In this document: positions 1 to 12,398 of the stretch, piece after piece
Numbering within the stretch: the stretch's first letter is position 1
Layout of the letters: each line of letters begins with the position of its first letter
Assembly (NCBI RefSeq): GCF_910592395.1
Contig: NC_088316.1
Span: 17,112,001-17,176,000, forward strand
Source of the DNA: Lineus longissimus
Lineage: Eukaryota; Nemertea; Pilidiophora; Heteronemertea; Lineidae
Reading direction: 5' to 3'
DNA length: 64,000 nucleotides
The notes under the pieces: generated by a model
The model's database searches: none
Seen by the model: the letters and a program-made list of their open reading frames with translations, nothing else
What the model was told of the DNA's origin: nothing
Translations under genes and position numbers: made by a program

Positions 1-608
1 ATGGCAGGTTGGCAAGACGCGGGAAAGTAAAATAAACAATCAACAGGGCCAGGGGGTGTTTTGAGTGTCTTTAGGAATATAGATACCGTTAGACATTGAT
101 CCAGTGTTGGAACCCTGATACATATCACCCTCGCTAAACGACGTCTATAAAAGGGCACCTTGTGTCTTGATGATTGTTACAAGCTAATGTCGCGGTTGCA
201 TCTTTTATGCTAATGAATACGTCTGGAATGCGCTCACAAATTACTATTTCCATATACGTCACTCAAACTATGGGAACTGGGTCACGTGTAATAAAACTAC
301 CTACTCATTGGCTAGATAATCGCGCGATTTCCTCTTCGGCATTATTGAGCTACAACGCCTGTCAGGAGTTTCCCGCCAAAAGCTGACTATCAGTCATACC
401 TGTTTTATAGAGATATCAGATATTTGCTAACCCCCTAATTGGGGAAGATTAAAAAGTCAGTAAAAGACAGTTTAAATACCAAAAAATGTCCCGGGTGGAA
501 ATTCCCCCTTTTTAGTGTGGGGGACGAGTTATTCCATGAACCCCAAACATGGTACTGATGACCGTTAGATCACAGCTTATCTTTATGCAAACTTACTTAC
601 TTACTTAC
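1..608. other. No gene recognised; possible first intron of a leftward gene
   Basis: I see no convincing coding exon here. If the candidate exon at 609-653 is real, this stretch is the start of its first intron on the minus strand. A short TTAC tetranucleotide run lies at about 592-608. Confidence 0.4.
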
Positions 609-653
609 GACGACCGTTATATGTCGTGCAAATTCTCTCGGCGTTAATTCCAT
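609..653 (-). CDS. Candidate first coding exon of a divergent gene, rest lies left of the window
   Basis: On the minus strand an ATG at 653 sits in a good Kozak context (cagcaccATGG). It opens 15 codons (M-E-L-T-P-R-E-F-A-R-H-I-T-V-V) that end exactly at a GTAAGT donor. The donor lies in a short GTAA tandem repeat, so several donor frames are available. The exon is divergent from the GLIS gene and starts about 400 bp before it, which would suit a shared promoter region. I do not recognise the protein and no second exon is inside the window, so this rests on start context plus donor only. Confidence 0.35.
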
Positions 654-1060
654 GGTGCTGACCGCACTACGTTTAGGTACGTTGCAGGTCAAGTGGCTAT
701 GCTGCCACCTATTGGTGAGGATAATAACTAGTAGTCCCGGCAAATGTGGAAAATATTGACGCTGTTTACTTCTTCGCACATTTTGTACACGTTGTAGTGC
801 ATGTAGTGAGTTTCATTCGATGTAAGCACCACTGATAGCTAACAAAATTAATTCGACAAGTTTACTTGCGTATGTGTACCATCTGACCATCCTTGTGTAC
901 TTCTGTGTGAGCTGCTGCTGGTGTGACTGAGAGCGATCACAGTGCAGTGATCATGACATGATGATTTGATGAGGGATTTCGAAATGGTCCTTGTTATCAA
1001 CTACATGAACTAAGCCAACTTTCTGTTTCAGCTCTCTCAGGTTATTTCCATGTTTAAATC

Positions 1061-3535
<2,475 letters not shown>

Positions 3536-4235
3536 TGAATTGTACCTCCATTTTGGTTTCAGAATATGGGTGTCTATCCCCTAATTCTGTGTCAGTTATG
3601 GTATTGTATACTGTAAACCCGGGAATATTCGCAGCCGCTTTATTTCATGATTGTTTACCGCAACATTGACGTACTGGTACATTTTCAGCATTTTGACTAA
3701 GCTGTAATTACATTTAATTGAATTTGATTTTCTTTTTCATGGCCATACATCTCTCTGTTAATATGTTAATACGTAAAAAAGGCATGCAAACATTTCTGGG
3801 TTTGCAGTGTTTATTGTATCTGCTTATGTGTGCCAAACATGTATCTATGAAAAGTCTATTCTTCAGTTATAATAAAGTATGCCATTGAAATTTACGAATT
3901 TAGTAGCAGTGTTTCTTTGAAAAATATTCACTATTGTTTAAGTTTTGTTAAACTTAGAGACAAGTGTAGTTAACCCAAGTATAAACACCAGGTACAAGAA
4001 CTATGAGGGCCAACATAACATGATTGTGACCATCATGTCCCTCTCACGTCAGTACCAAGCATGGAAGTATAGTCACAACCTGATATCGGGATCCAAAACA
4101 ATGTGATTGCAGCAGACCCTGCAACGAGTGCTGTGATAATTCCTGACTGTGTCCATTTGGGATGATTCATCATGATTTCGGTAGAAGTAAAACGAAATCC
4201 TATGCATAGATCCATGCTTAACACCGTCAGGGCCA
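3536..4235 (+). other. GLIS 3' UTR and flank
   Basis: The 3' UTR continues from the stop codon to a polyadenylation signal at about 3870. Beyond that I see no coding sequence before the repeat block starts near 4236. Confidence 0.6.
3870..3875 (+). terminator. Polyadenylation signal of the GLIS gene
   Basis: AATAAA about 335 bp after the stop codon, in an AT-rich 3' UTR. It is the first canonical signal downstream. Confidence 0.6.
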
Positions 4236-5816
4236 AACCACGTAAATCTACATGGCCCAAATCCCCCCCTCTTTGAGCTGGTTATCGGAGTCTCATGGAC
4301 TTCATGAAAGAACTACGCCATCGCCATCTTCAGGGCAAGGTAGGAACTGAGAAACCAATGAATAACAAAATTAAGCTGACACCGGGAATTTTTAGGGGGT
4401 CGGGGAGTCTTCGAAAAGGGGGTCATTTTGGTCATTTTTAGTCATTTTTCAACCAAAAAATAAAATATAGTAAAGAAGTGTAGCTAACATAACTCTATTG
4501 ATTAAAGAAAACCTTGTCTTGGAGAAGTTACTGCAAAAGACCTTATTCAGCCATCTCTTATACTTTTTTTCCTGGGGGTCTAAGGGAGTGTTTGAGGGTG
4601 AAACACCGCCACTGAAGGTGCTAATGAGAGAGATGAGGAAGATGCAACCAGGCCGAATGTGACCCGACTACTCCACCGTTACGGCACATTGTGAGAGAGG
4701 TCTGATAGCCACAACCCGGCCAAATGGGACCTGGCTCCGCCAACATCGTATCAAAACAGTGAGCTACATGTAGTTGAAAGAGTCACAACCAGACCTTAAA
4801 GTCCTGGCAGCTCAATCTTGGCAACCAGTGATTGAAATGAGAGTGTCAGATCTAGACCAAAGGTGAGAGGAGACTGTCCCAACCTGGCAGAATCGGACCT
4901 GACTGCCACAAAGTCTTGCTGCCCAACTGACTTGCCAACACGGTGAGACAGATGAGACAGCCACAACCTGGCCAAAACTGCCTTGGCAGTACCAAATAGG
5001 ACCTTGCTGCCCAACTGTCATTTCAACATGATGATTGAGACAAGAATGTCACCACCAGACAACTTAACTCACCATACTTGCAAGATGTGGCTTCCCTTGC
5101 CAGACGGTGAGGCAGCCAAGTCCCATTTGGTCTGGTTGTGGCTGTCTTATCCCTTCGTGTTGGCAAGGTGTGTCACAACATATCGCCTTCCTTGGAAGAT
5201 AATGGAACTATCAGGCCTCGCTTTAGTCTGATTAAGACTGATTCAACTCGCTCCCTGTTTTGACAAGACTGGTGCGGCAGAGATGAAATAGTCCCAAACC
5301 CACCGAATTGGCCTTTGCAGCTCCAGCATGTTGCCAACAGCGTTGCAGCCACACTACGGACAATTCGGGCCTAGCAACTATACTGTTCTGCCAACACAGT
5401 GAGAGACACGAGCCTGTCGCAAACACGACTGAACTGGTCTTTGCGGCTCCGATTGATGTGGTGAGACAGTTACAACCATGCCAAATCCGGCAAAACAGAT
5501 CAGCCTGTTTTTCAATATGGTGCGGAGAGAAATAAGACAGTCACAACCAATATAAATCGGACCTGACAACTCAACGGTCTTCCAAAACGGTGCGAGGGAT
5601 GAGACTGTCACAGCCAGATTTAACATGATACGCCATGATACGCCAGGGCAAGGTAAGAACTGAAAAGACCAAACCGCTGAATAACACAATGGTTTGGTTC
5701 GTTCAGTTCCTATCTTGCTCTGAAGATGGCGATGGCGTAGTTCTTCAATGAAGTCCATGAGACCCCGATAACCAGCTCGAAGAGGGTGGATTTGGCCCAC
5801 GTAGATCTACGTGGTT
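4236..5816. mobile_element. About 1.6 kb non-autonomous element with long terminal inverted repeats
   Basis: The outer sequence at 4236 (aaccacgtaaatctac) reappears in inverse orientation ending at 5816 (gtagatctacgtggtt). The match continues inwards for about 110-130 bp on each side (4236 to about 4360, and about 5690 to 5816) with scattered substitutions and small indels. The inside holds no long ORF. It is made of degenerate tracts repeating 'gacagtcacaaccaggccaaat...gctccaccgt...gtgagagagatgag', so I infer a non-autonomous DNA element or fold-back element. Target-site duplications could not be fixed by eye. Part of the interior recurs at 35150-35845. Confidence 0.6.
4378..4600 (+). repeat. 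Interspersed repeat unit B, copy 1 (inside the TIR element)
   Basis: Begins near 'ccgggaatttttaggggg' and runs through 'aaaaagggggtcattttggtc', 'aaccttgtcttggagaag' and 'ccatctcttatac'. The same series of blocks recurs in direct orientation at 5832-6080, just outside the right inverted repeat. The second half also recurs at 35150-35260. Confidence 0.75.
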
Positions 5817-5831
5817 AAAAGCTTAAAAGCT

Positions 5832-6080
5832 GTTCCGACACTGGGAATTTTTAGGGGGGTCGGGGAGTGTCCGAAAAGGGGGTCATTTTGGTCATTTTTC
5901 AACCAAAAAATAAAACATAGTAAAGGAGCGTAGCTAACATAACTCTACTGATTCAAGAAGACCTTGTCTTGGAGAAGTTACTGCAAAATACCTAATGCAG
6001 CCATCTCTTATGCCTTTTTTTCTGGGGGTCTATAAAGGGGGTGTTGGGGGCTGAAAAACCGACACTGAAGGTGTTAACAA
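5832..6080 (+). repeat. Interspersed repeat unit B, copy 2
   Basis: Direct copy of 4378-4600 with point changes and a shorter 'gtcatttt' doublet. It starts 15 bp outside the right terminal inverted repeat at 5816, so the mobile unit may be larger than the inverted repeats suggest or may have inserted into an older copy. Confidence 0.75.
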
Positions 6081-6232
6081 AGTTTCTTGGATATTTTCAA
6101 AATAGATATAAGAACAATTTGTTTCAACAATAATAATTTATTGGACTTAATGTTATACCAATCAATCTGACTTATGGTACTTATGTATGTATTGGCGTTT
6201 TGCCGCAGGTTTGCAAGTCCCTGTGGGGGTCT

Positions 6233-6238
6233 TTTATT
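6233..6238 (-). terminator. Likely polyadenylation signal of MAT2B
   Basis: TTTATT on the plus strand (AATAAA on the minus strand) about 160 bp past the MAT2B stop. A second TTTATT lies near 6137. Confidence 0.5.
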
Positions 6239-6398
6239 TGACCTGGAAATAAACACACAGGTACAAGGGACCGTTTTATAGTCTCATTTGACAGACTCTA
6301 ATGATGGACATTCATTACCCTTTGCTTGACGAGATATTCCAGACTCATAAACTATCACATCATTAATTTTAGCCTCAACCGTGAGGGTTAATTGCCAC

Positions 6399-8495
6399 TT
6401 ATTTTGTCGAATAGAATGGTTCCAAGCATTTCTTAATCGCCTCTTTAAATGGTGTCCTTTGTCCAATACCTAAAAGTTCCAGTCTCGATGAATCTAGACG
6501 AGTATCATAGGGTCTCTTGGCACCCGATACCGATTCTTTATCCGCGATGATATGTTCTGTTGTGATATTGAAAATCTCCGCCATCGCCAAGGCCATTTCG
6601 TATTTTGTCTTTTGTTCAGTGCCGCTGTAGTGGAAAATTCCGTTTAAACTTGAAACCTGAAAACAAATTGAACACTCATTAAACCCAGTGATTGAAAACT
6701 GGTGATGAGTTTGAATGTCACAGTTTTGTTGTGAAGTACCATTTCAAATTGGACTCAAATCTTGTTTCATCATTCTGCTTTCACCTCTGTCCAGTGGACA
6801 TCTAAATAAGTGCACCGCACTAAGGGAAAAAAAAACTGCATAATAGTGATTCGATCTTTACACACACAAATAGACTCACCTTCATTTTTTGTTCTGCAAA
6901 CTGTCGGATGACAACCGCTAAATCATCAACAGAGGCTGGATATCTTTTCTCAAAATCGTTCATCTTGCATGGTTTACTCGTATCCATGACGGGTGGAAAT
7001 AGACAGGTTACAGCACTCTCGTTTAATGTCTCCACCTGACCATACAGTATAGGGACTCGCAATACACAGTTCTCTGGAGCAGGAATGAAAATTATGAACT
7101 TAAGTATTCTGTCATTATGTCAGTAAGTTTGATATTGCCTTTTTCTTGGGATATCAGTGAATATCACCATCATCTGTTCCAATGGGGAATTGACGGCCAA
7201 ATTGTCCAAGAGTTACTGATATCTCAGAGTCAAGATGAGCTTTACTGATCAAGACACTGTACCCGAGTGACACTGACCCCCAGATTAAGAGTCGTGCACT
7301 AAAACTAGTGTGCCACCACGTTTCACGGAGATTCCATTGATGATCACGTGAAACATTACCTTTGGACACATCAAGAGCAGCTATTTCTCCATTCCGTTTG
7401 CTTATTCCATACTTGTTGATGGGGTTGGTTTCTGCATCAACTTGGTATGGTGGTGACTCTCCGTCAAACACATAATCTGTACTGATGTACAGGACCCATG
7501 CTCCAACTTTACCTGAAATGAGTTTGAAGTGTAACTGTATAAATCAAACTAATGTAGAACCACTCTATTAAGGACACCTTCGGACTGACAAGTGCTACCC
7601 TTCATCGAGAGGTGTCCTGATTGATTAGAGAGGTCAAATTGAAAGGAAACACGCAATTTGGGACCAAACCTAGTGTCCTTGCTAAGTGGCATTAGGCATT
7701 TCAAGGCTTAAGACAGAGCTCAGTATTGGTTTAACAAGGAGGGTAAATAATCCAAAGTTTAGTATGATTTTCTACCAGTCTTTCACCTTAAATGTGATTT
7801 TGAAGCAATTTAAAAAAAAGTTTCAATGAACTCTTGGCATGTGAGAGAATTTTATACAGTACACACTGGCTTCTTCACAAAGAGTGGTTGTGGCATCAAC
7901 ATTGAGACGCTTGACCGCTTCTTCTTGTTTTTCCACAGCGTCTGGTCTCCTCTCAGCAGCAGCGTGCACCACAACATTTGGCTGGAAGGATAAGAAATTA
8001 AAAACTGCATCAGAAACACTGGTAACATTCAATGACCTGGTATAAAAAAACCCAGGGGTGTACTCAGGACGCTTGACTCACATTGTTTTCTGAAATATTT
8101 TTTTATATTGGCATTGCCATAAAAACACACCTTCCTCTAGGGGCCTACTTTTTCTCAATCCTGGCTCCTCCGGTGTGTAAGCTTTTTAGTGAAAACAGAG
8201 TGAGTGTCTTAAGAACAATAGTCAATAGACTTCAGTATTTACAATCGCTGCTGTCGAACACTAAGAAGGAGAGCAGAGTATTACATCCATTCCAAGTCTT
8301 CAACCCTACCTTGTAACTTTGCATCACCTCTTGAACCTCCTCTGGCTTCGTCAAGTCTACCTTTTTCATGCCATCTCTAGCCCTCGAGAATGCGAGTCCC
8401 AACACATCCCAGTTGCTGTGCCCTGAGAACTCCCTGGAGATAGCACGACCAAACAATCCGGATGCGCCAGTGATCATAACTTTGGACTTGGCCAT
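6399..8495 (-). CDS. MAT2B: Methionine adenosyltransferase 2 regulatory subunit beta
   Basis: Regulatory subunit that binds the catalytic MAT2A enzyme making S-adenosylmethionine; a cytosolic/nuclear protein built on an extended short-chain dehydrogenase (RmlD-like) fold. Exons in transcript order: 8310-8495, 7867-7981, 7360-7512, 6880-7073, 6399-6656. All phases agree and give 301 aa (the human protein is about 334, with a longer N-terminus). The NAD(P)-binding glycine motif is TGASGLFGRA at residues 9-18. HAAAERRPD, YISTDYVFDG, the Y-x-x-x-K pair (YGISK), RVPILYG and HYSGTEQ-TKYEMA occur in family order, ending with LGIGQRTPF. The ATG at 8495 places the glycine motif nine residues from the start, as expected. 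I find no frameshifts. Confidence 0.93.
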
Positions 8496-9116
8496 TCTGG
8501 AGAGGAAAAGATTGATGGTATGATTAACATGGCGCCAACATATTTCGGGAATAATAAGCCGGTGGATTATCCACATAGGTAGGTCCAATGAAATGAAGGT
8601 AGGTATGTTATCCCCAACTTATGAGGGTAGACCTACTTACATATATACCTCCATGATGGATGTATTGTATCTTCATGTGTTCAGCCAACCATGGAGGTAT
8701 AAATAGAGCCAACACAACATAATTGGCCAAAAATTGGATCACAACATGTAATGAAATTCAACACTTTGGGTTAATATTTTTTAATGTTTCTGATGTCATT
8801 TACCTGATATGTATACTCAACCTCGATGATATTGTATCTAGAGTGCCTGCCAACGTGGCAGTGACAGATATGCACAAATATATGCAGTAGTTTCGATAAA
8901 GCAAAAATATCAATATTAATGTCGAGTCTTGGTGTGTAGATGGCAGCACCATACGGCTGCCGAGTTTGCTGTCTTCACTCTTCGAAGACATAATTTGGAT
9001 GTGCCAATGCTATATGGAGCCAATGCTCATCACCCAATATTTGTTTCATTGAATAGTGTCTTCTACTCAGGGTGTATCACCAGGGCCATGTGATTGATTG
9101 AGTTAAAAGCCTACTT

Positions 9117-9136
9117 CTGTCTCTCTCTCTCTCTCT
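9117..9136. repeat. CT microsatellite
   Basis: About ten CT dinucleotides in the gap between MAT2B and the F-box gene. Confidence 0.85.
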
Positions 9137-9602
9137 ATAAATAGAAAAGGAAAGATTCTGGCAATAATCATCTAGTGAGAGACAGCTTAGCCTTGTCACT
9201 TGTCACACAACCCGAGGGTCAAAAGTGACATTGTGTATCGCATGTAGCCCGCTCTCTGGAAATGACAGTGTTTCTTCTTCATTGTCACAAATGTTGAATT
9301 GACTTGAAAAGATCAATGTCTGAACAGAAAGAAATATTTTACAGCACAATATTTAATTGCAATATGAAGCACATTCCCAATGTTTTATAAATCAGTTGAA
9401 CAGCTAAATACAAATGCAGAATCTATTTGGCACACAGCGACTTAAAGCAGACACCAGGTTGATTGAACAATAAGTAGTCTTGAATAATATGTGTTGATTG
9501 TACAGAGGCATGTACATGAAAGCATTTTGTCAACAGATGTATCATGTGTGTATTCCTTTTCAGTTGGCTTAATTATCAAATAACCTATCCATGAGCACGG
9601 AA

Positions 9603-9608
9603 TTTATT
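9603..9608 (-). terminator. Likely polyadenylation signal of the F-box gene
   Basis: AATAAA on the minus strand about 95 bp after the stop codon at 9701. Confidence 0.5.
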
Positions 9609-9700
9609 CTACCTGACAAAAAATCTTGCCTGATTGGAAAATAGCTGAACTATTTTCAAGAAAATCAAAAGTTTATAACCCACTGTTGAGCATTGAACCT

Positions 9701-11092
9701 CTAGCTTGTTTTGCGACAGCCAGCTTTATGCAGATACTGAGCGTAAGATGCAAATTCCTCATCACCAAACAGTTTCCAACGTTCCCCCATTAACTTGTCC
9801 ATTCGGATTCTGAAATACATCTCTGGATCTTCAGCGTAATCGATGTCGAACAAAAGTTCATTTTCGACAACAGCGATCTCACTCAGCTGCTTTGATTCTG
9901 CCATTTCTAATAAAGCAGAGCTAGAAACTGCAACCTGACTCAAGAATTTCACTAGTAATGGACAATGAGACAACAGATGCATGAATGTCACACTTTGATC
10001 AAGGTTATCATCATATGGCATGAAACTCCACTCCGTCGCCAAATGTGCAAAAAGTTCAAGGCGTGTGCCATAGTGACGAGCAATAGCTTCAAACAAGTCA
10101 TGAGTGACACGATTGCACATGCTGTCTAACACAACACTTTTGACTAGACTGTTTGTGACCAGATCACACGAATGGAGGGTCCGGCCTTGAAAAATATAAT
10201 GAACGTTTAACCCTGGATATTTCGATGCAAGCTCTTCCCAATGAATACTACTGTGTTCATGAAACTCTTCATTCAGAGTAGCACCGTTGTTTACAAGGTA
10301 CAGATTCCTTAATTTTTTGGAGCACAATTTATCAATGATCCCCGTATTAAGGGACTGCATTTCTGTCTTCAAGAAATGCAAGTTATCAAAGTATGTCAGC
10401 GTATGAATTGGTTCAGAAAAATCATATGCATGTGAAAATTCCAACACTTTCACTCTCTGCGCAACCGGGCAGTGCTGATCCTTCGAAAGACTGACAAAGA
10501 GTTCATTCATTCCAACGAATCTGTCTAATGCGAGATAATCTAATCCGAACAGTGAGATAGAGCGGAGGCACCTGCTCTGGTCAACAATTTTAGTCAAGAT
10601 GTCTACATACTGGTGCAACACTTCAACTAGGTTGAAGCCGAAACAGATGGGATGATGCAGAGCAAGCGTTTTGAGATTACAGCACTGGTCAGAGACAGCT
10701 TCCAGGAGATGCAAACCATTGTCGTATAAATCATAATAATTCAGCACAATCTTACAGTGTTGGAAATATTTTCCATAGGTCTGAATGCACAGGCACAATT
10801 CTTGATGCCAAAGGAAGATCTGTCCTCGGTCAGCGATAGTTGTGTAGGTATTCTCGAAGAATGACCACGCATCGGGTGAAGTTAACTCATCCTCCCAACC
10901 CGGTAGGTATTTGACAACTTCTAGTTTATCCTTCCATGGCAGAAAGGAAAGAATGCGTGTTATGATGACAGACGGTAGGTTCACAAGGTTGATACTTTGC
11001 TCTGTCAGGTTCTCGTCAGAGGTGCCAGGACTTGAATGCCTAATGAGCTGGTCCAGGGCAAGGACAGTAAGCGAAGACTTTCGTTCCCCCAT
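9701..11092 (-). CDS. Single-exon F-box protein (FBXO39/FBXL-like)
   Basis: Probable substrate receptor of an SCF (SKP1-CUL1-F-box) ubiquitin ligase. The 463-residue ORF is uninterrupted. An F-box is visible at about 37-80: LPSVIITRILSFLPWKDKLE, then a Trp and an ending D-A-W-S-F-F. The rest is a leucine-rich alpha/beta series without sharp repeats (for example LKTLALHHP, LRSISLFGLDYLALDR, LRNLYLVNN, VKSVVLDS), as in FBXO39, FBXO33 and FBXL proteins. Length is close to human FBXO39 (442 aa), and the 'W-x-x-L-A...L-x-V-x-x-I-F' stretch after residue 290 resembles that protein from memory. The lack of introns beside highly split neighbours could reflect a retroposed origin or simply a large last exon. 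Orthology is unsettled. Confidence 0.75.
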   Translation of the reverse strand: MGERKSSLTVLALDQLIRHSSPGTSDENLTEQSINLVNLPSVIITRILSFLPWKDKLEVVKYLPGWEDELTSPDAWSFFENTYTTIADRGQIFLWHQELCLCIQTYGKYFQHCKIVLNYYDLYDNGLHLLEAVSDQCCNLKTLALHHPICFGFNLVEVLHQYVDILTKIVDQSRCLRSISLFGLDYLALDRFVGMNELFVSLSKDQHCPVAQRVKVLEFSHAYDFSEPIHTLTYFDNLHFLKTEMQSLNTGIIDKLCSKKLRNLYLVNNGATLNEEFHEHSSIHWEELASKYPGLNVHYIFQGRTLHSCDLVTNSLVKSVVLDSMCNRVTHDLFEAIARHYGTRLELFAHLATEWSFMPYDDNLDQSVTFMHLLSHCPLLVKFLSQVAVSSSALLEMAESKQLSEIAVVENELLFDIDYAEDPEMYFRIRMDKLMGERWKLFGDEEFASYAQYLHKAGCRKTS

Positions 11093-11885
11093 AGATGCTC
11101 GTTGTGAATCATCACGAAGACTTGAGTCTAGACCTCAGAGCATGTATCATTGCATCTGAAAGAAAAGAATCAATTACATTTTCACTTCATTCATACAGCA
11201 TCGTTCGGGGCTCTGCGCTCTGGACTGGAGTGTGTTAGCGACAGTCACAGTGTAGTGACACTGACAGTGACTCACACTCACAGTGTCAGTCAGTGAGTGA
11301 GTGAAACCTGAAATGACAGTCACCAAGTCACTACAGTTACCAGTACAGTCAGTCTCAGTGTTTGAGGCTACTGTGCAGCAATAGGGTGGTTTCGCAGGCG
11401 CACGGATAGCGCGACGTGAACGTTTAGCTAGACGTAACCGTTTTATTTACTGCTGCGTCATTTCTACGGTTTCGCTGAGCACGAGAAAACGGTTACATTT
11501 AAGTCTAGGTGGCAACCCGACTTCATTATCTGTTTTTGCCTGCATGGATAGGCGATATCGACTACAAAAGCCAGTTATTTACAGCACAATATTCCTAATA
11601 ACTATTACAGGTGCTGCTCAGGATGTACGACTTCTGTGTCAGTGAAAACTCGTCAAATTTGCTGTCCGTTTGCGTTTACGTGTATCGAGCCCGCTATCTG
11701 TCTTTTCCCTCCGTTTACGCGTAGGGACATTGCGTACGACGTCACGACACCGCAAGTAGTGATGACGTCACCGCTGCTAAGTGTTCACGTTACTCTATCC
11801 GTGCGCCTGCGAAACCAACCTACTAGTATGCAGTGCCCGGAGTGCACGAGTGGGTGACGTGTGTGCATGCATTCATCATCAATGA

Positions 11886-11904
11886 CATCATCATCATCAT
11901 CATC
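11886..11904. repeat. CAT microsatellite
   Basis: About six CAT units in a row. Confidence 0.85.
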
Positions 11905-11933
11905 CGCACCACCATGGCATATTCCCCTGAATG

Positions 11934-12023
11934 CTAATTAGCGGGATTATCGGGCTAAACAATTACAATGGGATTAGCTAGGAAATAATATATATAGGGA
12001 GTTAAAAATTAGCATTCAAGGGG
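11934..12023. repeat. Short inverted-repeat (MITE-like or stem-loop) element
   Basis: The left arm cccctgaatgctaatt (11934-11949) pairs with aattagcattcaagggg (12007-12023), with one extra base, across an AT-rich spacer of 57 bp. The size and arms look like a small MITE or a cruciform; no second copy was seen in this window. Confidence 0.45.
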
Positions 12024-12398
12024 CCTATGTTTCAAGCTATACAGAGAATTTCTAATGGAAATGTACTAGTCTAATTCCTTCACGCATGTATAGCTTACGC
12101 ACCCCTACCTAAAGCATGTAAAGGGGGGTGTACTGTAAAATTAAACGATGACGGTCGGTTCCTTTATGTCATACAGTCACCAGAGCATTCTCCAAGCGTC
12201 GTCAATGGTGACCATTGTCCTCAAATCTCACTCGACCTACTGTCTCTGCCACTGTTGGACAATGTCAGCGGGTGCATGTAAATTGGACATTTGGCCCGGC
12301 GCCCGTCACCAGAGGGCAGTTTTTACGAGCTGCGCATGCTCAGTTGAATGACCTTGAGTTGCTTCCGGTGTTCAGGAGAAGTGAAATTTCGGTAGAAA

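Larger units (their letters stand above)
8496..9700. other. Gap between MAT2B and the F-box gene
   Basis: Non-coding by eye. It should hold the MAT2B promoter and the F-box 3' UTR. A perfect 12 bp inverted repeat (tatacctccatg at 8644 and its complement ending at 8701) lies close to the MAT2B start. A CT dinucleotide run at about 9117-9136 is followed by TATAAATAG; no gene starts after it, so I do not call it a promoter. Confidence 0.5.
11093..12398. other. Divergent intergenic region, F-box gene and mitochondrial-protein gene
   Basis: No coding sequence is supported. It contains simple cagtgtcagtcagtgagtgag-type runs at about 11225-11360, a CAT microsatellite at 11886-11904 and a stem-loop-like repeat at 11934-12023. 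The two flanking genes are transcribed outwards, so both promoters should lie here. Confidence 0.5.

Noticed and set aside
4796-5800. Several 60-140 codon ORFs in the TIR element
   Set aside because: No protein motif, mutually overlapping on both strands, and they follow the repeat units. No transposase signature seen.
9117-9146. TATAAATAG after the CT run as a promoter
   Set aside because: No gene begins downstream on the plus strand, and the nearest genes are transcribed the other way.
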